From: Apostichopus japonicus
Taxonomy: Eukaryota > Echinodermata > Holothuroidea > Aspidochirotida > Stichopodidae
Direction: 5' to 3'
DNA length: 64,000 nt
Assembly: GCF_037975245.1 (NCBI RefSeq)
Contig: NC_092565.1
Span: forward strand, 7,184,999 to 7,248,998
Translations under genes and position numbers: made by a program
Shown: piece after piece, positions 45,776 through 61,200 of the stretch
Position numbering within the stretch: position 1 is the stretch's first letter
How the letters are laid out: each line of letters opens with the position of its first letter
Notes under the pieces: model-generated
Database searches by the model: none
What the model was told of the DNA's origin: nothing
Seen by the model: only the letters and a program-made list of their open reading frames with translations

Positions 45776-46326
45776 TAGTGCTTCTGTGCACTGCAATTTG
45801 CCGCATTACTTGCCAATCGGGTCGGTTCTTTCTATATGATCGCCGAACATTACCGTCCCTCTTTATATTGAAAACTATCTATACTCTAGCGGAATTTAGT
45901 TTGTAAAGTCAATGGAGCAAGTAGGAAACGTTTATGTGCGACAAATAACTGGCACCTAACATGCATTACCAGTAGCCTATAGCAGCATAGATTACGTCAT
46001 TGCTGTCAATAGAAAAAGCACCATTGAGATATTGGTATTCACATTGTACAAGCACAAAAGCAATTAATGGGGTTGCGGAGGGGGGTAGGGGGACTGTGCT
46101 AAGTCTGCAGAAGGGCAAGAGGGCCTTCTGTAAGACATACGTTTTACTTTGACTTGCATATATGTATTACAACAACTAATTTGCGTTTGGACCGTTAAGT
46201 TCAACGAGCTCCATACGACCACTAAAATGCGCGCACAATCAGTTATTGCATTTTCATTATTAATATCACAACTCATCAAAATTGCAAATATCGACGCTTA
46301 ATCAACAGGGCTCCACAAAAACTGTA

Positions 46327-46354
46327 AATAAATGTATTCATTGTATCTAATAAA
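46327..46354 (+). promoter_or_regulatory. Candidate polyadenylation signals of the zinc-finger gene
   Basis: Two AATAAA motifs at 46327-46332 and 46349-46354, about 710-735 bp after the stop. Confidence 0.4.
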
Positions 46355-46917
46355 GCATTACTATCATTTTGTGTATAAAAACTTAGCTAAAGTTAATCTT
46401 GGGGCTGGGGTGGGGGTGGGGGGTAGGTATCTAGTGCAATAGGAGAATAATTTATAGGCCTGTACCGTTTTGGTCGGACGCGAAAAAAAATCCTTTTCAA
46501 TGAGTTCTTGAGGAGGCTAGATTGAACTTGTAGACTAAAAATGAGAGAAAAGGGGGAAAAGAGAGGAAAAAAGTGGAGTGACACTGACCTGCATGCAGGA
46601 GAGGAAAGGATTCTATAATCTATTATATTTCAAATGCTTCAAAATTATATTTTTATTTGACCTAGAACATTGATGTCAGAAATCCATTCAGTACACGCCT
46701 AGAAAACCGTTTTTTTATTTTTTTTTATTTTTTGAGTTGTCCCACATACTATAATTTAATTGTTATTGTGTTGTTCTTATTGTGATGTCACTTAGAAGCA
46801 TATATAGGCCGACTGTATTGTAAGTGATTTTAATATCGATTTTAATTTAATATCGAACATATTTCAAGTTAAGTGCTCGTCTATGTTACGTCACTCAATG
46901 ACGCTTCTTACCCTGGA

Positions 46918-49320
<2,403 letters not shown>

Positions 49321-49360
49321 ATTTATTTTATGTAAACTCTAAACATATATATTACATATA

Positions 49361-49616
<256 letters not shown>

Positions 49617-49639
49617 TAATTACCTGTATGATGACCTCT

Positions 49640-51940
49640 CCCTAAGGTCACTGCATTTCATTTAATTAAAATTAAAGTTGGCTATGTTCCAGTGAATCAT
49701 TTGGTAAGGCTTTTTTTTTTCCTCCATTTATTCAGCATTTGGTCAGGTTACGAAACTTGTTAGATTGCTTTTCAAAACAAAGTTCAATGTACGGCAAATT
49801 CTTGTTATTGAAAGAAAGTTTCTTGATCATATAGTTAACAACTTTTACTTTGCGGTTAGTTAATTAATTCGCTTTGACACACGAAGGATAATATAAAAAC
49901 AAACTAAACCATGTATTCGGGTCAAGTGAAGGGTAAATTTTGTTCTTGAGAAAGATTTGGCAACTGGCAATATAGCCATATACAAATAACCCACAGAAAG
50001 AAATTTCCAGAAAACAGACTGCATTGTTTTGCAAAAAAAAAAAAAGGATAAGAGAGTTCGCTTAGTTCGACTAGAACCTGTGTAAATCACGCTAGTTAAC
50101 AATACTGACAATACACGAGGTAGGCCTCTTTTATTTCACTTACAAATAAATTGGTAAAAAGCTTACCTCGATATTTTCTCTTTGTGATTAGACGGTTCCA
50201 GGTATAATTCCGAGGTCACCCATCCGTGGTATTCAATTAAATTGCGACAAAAGAATTTGGGTTATATTGTCCTCTTGTTTACCCTAATTTAACAAAGCTT
50301 GTTTACATCGATATCAATATCCATTAGTATTTTTTTTTCTTTCTTATATATGTTTTTTTTTCTCGCCTGGTCTAATAATCATAGCCTTTCGTACACTGAT
50401 GCTCAAGGGCAAATTCGACTCATTCTTTACCAGTTTTGTGTAACAGGGACAAAGCTATAGCACCTTAGCTAGTTTGAATCGCTTATCTGAAAAGTAAGAT
50501 CAGTTCGCTTAGAAAGGTCATTCCAAACCTGGTGGCTGTATTACGGGAAACCTTTGGAGAGACGGGTAAGAGACTTCATATTTACAAAGTTTTAAAAATT
50601 ATAAAACACGTTTTCAATTATATGGAATTATTCTTTCATTTTGAGGGCATTTGGGCCTTGTAAAAAAGTTAGGATTTTTGCTTATTCACCACCCGATCCC
50701 GTATCCCTCCCCTATAAGCTCACCCAATGTCGCAACCATGACATGGGGAATGTCGAGAATTATCTTTGGCAATTATTTTAAAATAGAAAGTTTAATTTAA
50801 AGGGGGAAAAAACTTCCAACGATTATGTTCAAATGACATGAGAACGATAAAGAGAAACTCTCCAGGTATCTTTCCTATGTCTTCATTATATCATTGGTGT
50901 TTGATCAAAATATTAACATATATTAGCATATATTTAAATCAGTTTACTCTATATTTGTTATTCACTTCATTTCATTTATAACAAAAGGTTAAGTCATAAA
51001 CGCATCGACTAAAATCATTGAGAAAACTGACTGTATTATGTTAGTAAATTTTTCTCTCATGCACTAAAGATTTAACTCAATAATATGGTTTGTCTGAACT
51101 GTACATATAGTTATGTTTATATTGCACATTCTGTGTAAAAGATTTTTCTATGCAAAATATAGGCGCTGTTGTGTACAAATACTATGAATATGTGTATATA
51201 GGCCTATATATATATATTTATATAATTTAAGCACAAACTGAATTCTAATATCTTGCAAACCGTTATACTGCTATATCTGTCCAAGGTGCACTTTTTATAA
51301 CACTTTTAATTTGTGATATATGACCTTTTAAACAGACGTGGTTCATCAATTGAAAGCGACTGGACTATACAGTCTAATACAGGGACCATTATAGGTCAGC
51401 TCCCTATAAGATGCAACACAAAACTCAATGAGAATACATAACATTTTAATTTTCTTTATAGAATACGTTTTGGTTGAATTATTATAACTTATAAGACAAT
51501 GGGTTAAAGATTAAATTTAAGTCTGCATGGCAGTGAGGAGCCTTGCCTTCCTTCCCTATATAGGCCATATGTCCTATACATGGTGACGATCCTTCTGATG
51601 GTCATTGCGTTGTTAGTCAGAATCCATAGTATCTCGCGTACCAAGATATAACTACTAGGTAATATAACTCCCAAATTTTCGTTTAATACAACCCAGGAAG
51701 CGTCGAGGAAGGGCTTTCTAGAGAAATCCAGCACTTTATTAGTAACGGAACTTGACAAATATTAACTTTTTTAATTTTTTTTTTTTATCTAAGTCACATA
51801 AGTTAAAAAATATCATCTTCCAAACTATATATTAATGTGTGCCGCTTTGAACCAATAGACTTCTTGTAATCATACTCTTTACTTCGACAGATTCTGAGAT
51901 CTGAATTTATCTTCATAAATTCCGAAAAGGGCTCTGTTAA
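49640..51940. other. Intergenic region upstream of the EGF gene
   Basis: AT-rich sequence with poly-A and poly-T tracts. No exon or repeat with clear ends is seen. The promoter of the EGF gene should lie near its 3' end, but no TATA or initiator element can be assigned. Confidence 0.45.
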
Positions 51941-51949
51941 TCTGCAAGG

Positions 51950-54900
51950 ATGAGAATACAAAGCATTCTTACTACTCTGTTATTAGGGTGTATCGGGGGT
52001 TCTCTTGCTATCCGTAAGTATATAGCGGCACGACGATGTGACGATGTTGAAGATACTGACGATAACGAAGTTGACGGTGACCATGATAAATGGATAGCCA
52101 GTGGTTTTCATCAAAATTTAGATAAAATCTTCATGATATTATTATTCAGCTTTTTGACATTTATTTATTTGCATTTGTTGGCGTGTATATATTATGGGAA
52201 TTATTTTTTTCCACAGTTTTCACGAAAAAAAGGTCTGGAAGCCCTAAATGATTGGAAAGTCAAGTTAATCCTTGACAATATTTAAGTAGGTTTTGAGATC
52301 CTGAAGACGTCAAACAAATGACGTCATATAGTTGCAAACTGGCAGCAATAATTTCTGCTTTTGGGTTTTCTATTTTTTCTTCATGTCCTTTATTGTTTTG
52401 CTTTAGGGTATAGTACGTGAAGCTAACATGTAATGCCCCTCTGACATTTATATAGTATATCAATGTGTTGGTATAAATGCATTTCAAGTTGGAAGTAATT
52501 TGGAAGAAGATTTTAAACGAAAACGTAAAACAAACTTGTCAGTGAGCATCTAAGACAGGGTTGTCCAACCTTTTGCAGAGGAGGGCCACATAGAATGATT
52601 ATGATGAAGGAGGGGGTCGCATGAACCCTACGCTCGATTTTTCGATTTTTTTTGCCCGAAACCCAAGGCAACAAAATGTGAGCACTGCGCGCGGAGCGCA
52701 CTGATTTATTTTCCTTCCTGATAAAACAGATGAATAAAGTCCAGCCGCCCCACCCCCCCCCCCCTCCCTCCGCTGAGAGAGTGTCACACAAACTGACCTG
52801 TATGCAGTTTTTTGGACCCAAAAGGTTCGAATGATTGATTATATAGCTTCAAATTGTTATCAAGAAATCTGCTCACTAAAATTTCGCACCGTAGAGCATC
52901 TCTGGCGGGCCGGACGCAACCCTGCGGCGGGCCGGACTGTGGCCCGCGGGCCGTAGGTTGGACAACCCTGATCTAAGACGACATCGCACCTGTCCGGTTC
53001 GAGTTCAGTTTTGGTTACAAAATAAATTCAACTTCAAATATTGTTCTTGAAAAACGATCAATAGGGACTGAATGCAAATTTCACCAGGACGCTAAAAATA
53101 ATTTCTTGTTATATAAATCTTTCATTTTGCTTTGTTGTTTAGTGATTTGCTCACCAAAAACACAGTATCTCCATCAAACAACATAATAATGGATGGGTTT
53201 GCTTCTCCTTTAAGCCAATCCTTATGCAATGCAAGGGATTCTAAAGTCTTCCTCAATTCGTGTCTATAGTAATGTTCTCATTTTCATTTGTTTTGTTACA
53301 TATTATAGCCTTGGCAACTCACCCTCCAGTCATAGCGGAAACCTGCACAGATCTTCTTAACCAAACACATAAGTGTCATCATCATGGACAATGCTTTGTA
53401 AGTATACGAAAACAAATACAAAATAGACAAACAAACAAAAACAAACTAAAAATTAAACCGCTCCATAATGCCAATGTCCTTAGGATATATTCCTGTGTTA
53501 CGAAACACATCAATGAACCTTGAATTGAGCTTCTTTTTTTTATTATATTAAGGGTTATTGATCAATTTTTGCTATTAATGAGTATGGCAATGATCTTTTT
53601 TTTTTTGTTACGAAACGTGAGCCACATTTCGTAAGGTTAGAATGAGGTCAATTTTGCCCTGTAAGGCTTCTTTTGAGAGTGGTATGAGTAAGGGTTTACT
53701 TACTGTGACGTTTTTGACGAAAACTGGGAATGGAAGGCACTGATTGACTCCGTCCCTAACGACCATATCCTCTAATTTTTTGTTAGAGGAAGAAATCAAT
53801 GTATTGTGTGATTAGATAGCGCAAGGGTTTTTAGATAGCGCAAGGGTTGGTTACATAGCGCACATGCTGCTGACCGTGGAAGGTTATATGTCACTTTTGG
53901 TTATTTGTAACCAGTGGCGTAGGAAGGTACTTTTGAGTGGGGGGCTGAAGACTGATGGCCTGCCTGGGGGAGGGTTCTAAGGGGAGGGGCGTCCCCTTGG
54001 ATTTTTTTTTTGCATTTCCAGGTGGCCTCAGATGCAATTTGGTGCAATATAGCACACTTCAACCCACCCACTCCATTTTGTATAGAATTTTACATTTTCA
54101 CCTGGTCGTAGATGCAATTTGGTGCTCCAAATGAGATTTTTTTCTCATTTGGAAATGAAAAAGGGGTTTTCTGACTTGCGAAGCGGGGGGCGGAATGATA
54201 CTTCCGCCCCTCCACATTTTTCGCTGGGGGTGGGGGTAGGCGCCCCAGCCCCCCAGCCCCCGGTTCCTACGCCCTTGTTTGTAACATATATTTTTGTTTA
54301 TGAATTCATAAGAAATTCAATATAATTAGTTCCCTAACATTATATACTATTCGTTCCTTTAAGCGCAATACAGAGGATGTCTCTTGTATATGTTACCATG
54401 GTTACTCCGGTGCTGACTGTTTTTACGAGACCATCTCTTCGACCACATTGGGTTATATTTCGCCACCTAATCCATCGGAACGTGGTATGTTATTAAAAAA
54501 AAAAATCTCTGCTTTTTTTAAACAATGTGACTGTCCCTATATGGTATTATAAGTACACCGTACATATTTCATAGTTATATCGCTCTTCACGACTCCCGTT
54601 CACCGTTTCAATATTGAGTATTTACTGGCGCCCACAATTATCATGTTCGCATTCATGCAAACATGAATCGTGTAGATGTTGTCGAACCTGTTGCGCGAAA
54701 TGTTGACACACCGATGACATTCCTATGAGATGTGAGCTTGCTACGTATACGGTTCTTTTGATCTTCGATATCCCAACCCGGCATCCCAACCCTTTCTACT
54801 GCTCTGCATAATTAAAGGTATGATGTATTGGCCCCAATTATGCTAGATATTCAAATATGGTCACCTTTGGTGAAAATTCTTAAAATGATTTTATTACAAC

Positions 54901-55091
54901 CTTCTAGGAAATTGTCCACACTGGGATATTCAGTCATCTTATGTGTTTCTTAAAAATGTATGAGAACAATTTTGAGAGTAAAGACCTCCAGGATTTTTTT
55001 TGTTGAAAACTTCTAGCAATTAAAGCCTGCTATAATAGGGGCCTATACTGACTACATTTAAGCGAGTTTTCTATAAGTGTAAATCATACAC

Positions 55092-55135
<44 letters not shown>

Positions 55136-55204
55136 TATATATACACATATATATATATATACACACACACATATATATATATACACATATATATATATAT
55201 CAAT

Positions 55205-55237
<33 letters not shown>

Positions 55238-58200
55238 TTTATGAAGGAAACATCACGATTAGTTACTGTTAGAAACGCCACGTGTGATTTTTTGAACGGT
55301 TTTTCAATCTTAATATGTATTCGTTAATTGACATAATACCAATACTGCTAGTACAGAGATCCATTCACCGCCACCGAACACACAACATTGTGAAAGCAAA
55401 CCACTCTGCCGTGATAGTCTGGAACGATTTGTATAGAACCTAAAGGTCATTGCACCATTTGTAATCACGCACAGTTTTGTCTTTCTCTTGTTGGCATTTT
55501 GAAAGAATCGACCCAAAAAACACACAAACGATAAAACGAAGGAAACTTGAGCAGTCTTTGTTAATATTCAACCTGTTTTTGAAGACACAATTGTGTGGTT
55601 CGGAAACTGTTTTCAAAGCGAAATGTATACAAAAGAATACCACAAACCCTTTTGACTGTGTCCATTTATAGACAATGGCAATATTCAAGCAACAGAGATT
55701 TGCGTGATTTAACATCTTTTCGGCAACCTGAACAAAATCAGCGAAGACTATACATATACTGTAGACATATATATTGAAATAACCTCTGTATGTATCATTG
55801 CTTGGTTTGTCAAACCGCACACACTATTGTGTTGAAGTATTTTTCGGTCTGAGGCTTATTTGACAGAACAATAAAGTTGTCACGACTTCAACGAGTGGAT
55901 AAACGCATTTGAAATATTATATTCGTATTGCCCAATAAACAATCCTCATTGCAGTAGCAGGATTAAAGAGGCCAGTCGGTATGGGAAGGGAAGGGTGGGG
56001 CAGGGGGGAAGGTGTAGGGAGGGTTACACGCTTTGTTGAAATTGAAGTTTGCAGTATTCTGTGATGTCACACTGGTATACCACATTGACATTATTACAAT
56101 CTTCCATAACCGTATTCTTTCTAATGTTTTTGTTACGGGACGCGTTCACTATTGCAACACCTGGTTTCAAGTCTGAATAATATTAATAATAATCATAATA
56201 ATAATAATAAAAATAATACTAATAAGATAAAAATTTGTAAAGCGCTTTTATCCAGTTAAAAAAAAAACTGCTCCGAATAATACCTTGAACATTAGAAATG
56301 CTGATTATTTATCTATATCTATATATATATATATGAATATATATTCGGTGAAGTGGGTATATATATTCGGTGAAGTGGGGTGACGGAGAGGTATCGATGG
56401 CCAAATAAAATATTTTGAGGAGCAACAAAGCCAATCTACATGCATGATATATCTAAGAACTCACCAAAGCACTGCCCGAGCTAGGTGTTGTGCTCTTTAG
56501 TGGGAGAGGAATCTCGGGCTTTGATGTGATTTGATTACAAAACAAGAATAATTTGTACCGGGAAACACAGTGAAAAACATTTGACAGTTATCCAACGATA
56601 CATGTTTCGTTACACGAATGAAGACTTATCTAAAAATAAAAACAGATGCAGAAGAAAGACCAATAATTTAATAGGAACTAATTATCATCTTGCTCTGATG
56701 AATGACTCAAAAGCGAGAGCAGAAACGACAACAACAAAAATAAAAAAAAATAGAAAATGAAGACTGTTTAATTAACGAAACCTCTTGTGGCAGTACTATA
56801 CGTGAGTCTTCATTAGCATATTTTGATGTTTTTTTTTTCTCTTTTAATTGCAATGACTCGCTCAACGTTATATGAAACAAAATGAGAAGCTATATAACTA
56901 CCTAGCTCAAGCAAAATCGAAACCTTATTCTTGTTAGGAAATGTCACAGCTTTTATGGTTTTCTTTTTTTACACACAAGGCTGACGACTTGGTCAAGTCT
57001 AAAATGACACAATCGAACCATATGTGCTTCAAGTTTGTTTTCTTCATGTTTTTCATTATTTTATTACAACGTTTATTCTTCATAATGGAGATGGGTTTTT
57101 CAAATGCTGAATCTAAAATATTGAAATCTTAAGACAACACGATTTTCAAACTTTTGACATTTGCCAAACGGAACAAGACTTTTCTGATCTCTATATGGGA
57201 GTTCTTTGTCATATCAAAGATGAAAGTTGTGTTTGTCGCCCCCCCCCCCCCTCACACACACACCCATTTAAGCAGGGGCGTCAATCCGATATAAAACGTG
57301 TGTGGGACGTAATCGATTCGAGTATTCCGGCCGTAATTTCTATCTAAGCGGAGCGCCACCATCGGTTGGCGCTCAGCGTACCAAGAAAATTTCAGATTTC
57401 AATACCTGCCAGATCGCTGGAGATGGCACTTGCCAGGCTGGATAGCAGCCATCTAGTTTCGTGATTTCGGGAGAAAATTACAAATTCGTCACTCAGGAAA
57501 TCTGCAATAAAGTTCATGCGGCCTTAATTTTTAGTGGATTATTTCTTGTATTAGTGATTTCAATTGACATGAACATTAGAACCCAGTGCAAGTTGACAAA
57601 TGATGCGGCGATCTGGAAACCCCAGCCCCGTTCTGCCCTAGCTATGTTTCAGGATAGACTTCCCCTCAATTTTTTCGAACCCATGACAACTAACAATCTG
57701 TGAATAAATTAACTTCGAAATGGGCACATTATATTGTACCAAGTCGGTCAAGGAATGACCCCATGGCCTAATATATAGGCCTATAGGAACGATGTCCCAA
57801 AATGTCCCCGGACATAATTTTTGGCGAAGGAAGCAATATCCGCTGCGACTGCATGTGAGTTTCTCGACTTGCCGTCCTGGGAGTCATACCACTAAATGGT
57901 GCATTCCTCATACGCCATTATTAATCATTTAATTAACTAGCTAATTAGGCACAGTCCAGATCTGAGTTTGTATAGTGAGCTTAGCGCAAATTTGGCCAAA
58001 AGTCGTCGTACGCCAGCATGTTAAACCACCAATGACTTGTAATGCCACCCGTGACACACTTCCAATGGGACTGTGTCAGTTTAAATTTTTTCCTAGGTCT
58101 ATACGAGAATAGTATACATTTCTATGAAATTTGAACCAAGGATGGCAAGACAAACCACTTTAATTATATTTTTAGGACCTCACACATGCGCATGTATTGT

Positions 58201-61200
58201 CAGACTTAAAATAGGTCCCATGTGAGTGGTGGCTAAAATGATGAAGGCACCAAAATAAATCAGTGGTTGTTCGTTGGAGTCCTCACGCAAGTTACCTCGG
58301 TTGCTAGGTGGATCTGCATCTGGTAATCGGGTGAATTCTGGTCGGAGCGTACTATGTAAACCACAGTGTTCTCACTGTGGAGTAAACTCCGGTATCACTC
58401 AACACCAAGTTAACATTGGATGCGCTGCCACGGAATATGCTCCCTATTTCATTTCCATAATATTTTGGAACGGGCACCGTCTTTGAAACACCATCTACAA
58501 CTAGACAACAAATATGTTCAGGCGTTGGCTCTAGCTATGAAGTGCCGTCTCTTATGATGACGGAGCGCAGTCGTTTTCTACTGGAATCGCCCGAAGATGT
58601 GGCGTCTTTAATCCGAGGAACCAACGAACTTCTCTACCTCAGGCTTCAACTGGGCTAGACGTTCGCGGTGAATATGGCACACCATCACATGGTACAGCCT
58701 CTGTTGAGTCATGGTGCTGCGTAGCCGTATCTTCAAATGCCTCAAAGCACTAAAAGAGCTCTTGGCTTCCGTCGAACTGGCGGGGGAGACGAGGAGCATC
58801 CGAAAGAGAGCTTCGACTTCACCAAACATAGCCCGTATACCGCTGGATTCATCGACTTGAATATTTGTCCGTAGACGCGAAGTAATGACGTAGATTGGTA
58901 GCAGCGCTGTCGAGTACATTGTAATACTCACTGCGGAACTTCTCTTCAGTGGACTGCACAGGTTGCTCGCCATCATCAGCGTACCTTGCAGGGATTCTCC
59001 GCTGGCGTATTTCTAGAGGGTCCAGGTGCCATTTCGCTGCCTTCTCGTGTGCGTCGAAAATACTCTTGAAACATTCCTCAATACGAAGCCTCTGAAGTTC
59101 CCTTCCCACTACTCCTGCGGATTCGATCATACCTGATATGGTTACTTTGGAGCTTTGCAGGGCCCGGTTGAATTTCTCGAGGCATTGGATGATTGGCAGA
59201 GCAGCCAGCAATCCGAGAATGCAACTGGCAGATGAGACACGCTTCATTACTCTTATGGCTCTGGATGCTACGTTGGTGCCGAACTCAGCTGATGCTGTAC
59301 CTAATGCTTCGTAATTGTCCAGAAAGGCTCTAATAGAAGATGAGTGCGTTAGCTACTGGGTTGGACAGATGGGTTTAGGGTTAGGGTCCCGCTCTGGAAG
59401 GACTCCATAAATAACATTATAAAAACCTTTCTCGAAGACCTTTCTTGAATGTACTGAAAAGGCAATGTGTTCGCTGCCCCCCCCCCCCTCCTCCTAAACT
59501 TCTAATATTGAATGATATGAATCCTGAGATGTGTAAGCCCTAACCAAATATAGCCACGAAACTACTCTTTTTCCAAATGTGTGTGTGTGTATGGGGGGGG
59601 GGGGGCGCATTTGATAGTGTGTTACCCCGTCCCCCCAGGATTGACGCCCATGCTTTTAAGGGTACAGTAGGTCTACCATTACAATTTTTCGAGTTTTACT
59701 CGACCTTCCTACGCCGAGAACAGGTATAGCACAGGTCATGTAAGGAAAATTCTAAACTTTATCAAAATGGTTTGTGTTGGGATGGAAAACTTCTTCATAA
59801 TTGAGATGTGTAATACAGACAATGCCTCTTAATTGTGTGTGCTTTATGTTGACTCTCAAAATATGTGTTTTAGTACACAAGAGTAATTTTTTTAAAAGTA
59901 TTATTCCTCTATATTTCCCAGATCCGTGTGAACAACACCCTTGCGGAAAGAAAGCCCTCTGTTTTGCACTCAGTGAGACACATCATACCATTGGCTACTT
60001 GTGCGTCTGCGCAGACAATACGATAGGAATTCGTTGTGAAGGTAAAGGAGTTTCATGTTAAATTTATGAGTTTTGACCCTTAAATTGGTTGATTTACGTC
60101 GAAGAAAGGGATTCGGGAAATACACTTAATGAGTGTTAAAATCCTCGTCAAGCGTTAACGTTTAATTAGCTTATACAAATTAGTGTTCTATGCTCAGAGT
60201 AAATCCTTTCCACGCCTCAATTCCTCCTCACCCTGTAACTGCATGTATATAGTTCCGTAAAATTTACCTCGTAGTTGACCCGAGAATGTAAACATATTTG
60301 ATTCCCCTCCTCCCCCTCCCCATCCCCAATAAAAATAGAAACAATACAGAAAGAGGGCTTGGATCCATGCACCCTACGCGGTAATGATCTCCCTCGTGAT
60401 AACATTTATAACAAATTAGTCGTCGGTTGTATACTTTGAAATAAGATAAAGATTTCAATGACTTCTAAATGAGATAATACTTGTTTTATGTTTAATGTTA
60501 TCCGGCAAGGAATTCCATATTTGATAGCCACACTACAGGAATTCCATATTTTATAGTCACACTATAGGAGTTCCATATTTGATAGTCACACCATAGGAAT
60601 TGCATATTTTATAGTCACACTATAGGAATTCCATTTTTATAGTAGTACTTTATAGCGCATGAGATTCGGTTCTCACATACATTCTTGATGCTATTGAACC
60701 TATAACACTTTTAAACGCAATACGCTGATTGCACCTCATACCCCCCCCCCTATATGGGTCTGAGGCACGGCGGGTGTTTCGTTCACTCAACCCCATGGCG
60801 TCACGCCGCTTCCAACTAATTCCTAATAATCTTCTATCGTCAAATTAATATTGATCTGTTTTAAAGTTAAATGCAGCTCGACTTAATAATAATTTGACAT
60901 TGACTCGTTCTTCTTTTGTTGCTGCGCAGATGAGTCTGTTGTTCATTGCCATAATGGCGGCACATACTCTGGTATGGACCATTATGGGGCCGTTATCTGT
61001 GATTGCCCTCCAGGATTCCATGGGGCGAAATGTGAAACAGGTACGAAGATACAGAAGTAAACAGGGTCGGATACATCATGATGTAATTGAAGGAGGGAAG
61101 GGTTGTAACTTCATATTCCCCACGGCAAAAAAAATAAATAAATAGATAAATATCAGGCGCGTAGCCAGGGGGGCGAAAGGGGTAGCCGCCCCCCCCCCCC

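Noticed and set aside
52019..52285. Coding extension of the signal-peptide exon ([17 protein letters not shown]...)
   Set aside because: A strong GTAAGT donor at 52014 and phase-1 agreement with the EGF exon at 53309 favour splicing; the remainder is intronic read-through.
57461..57703. Plus-strand 80-aa frame inside the hAT element
   Set aside because: No similarity to transposase or host proteins; the transposase remnant is on the other strand.
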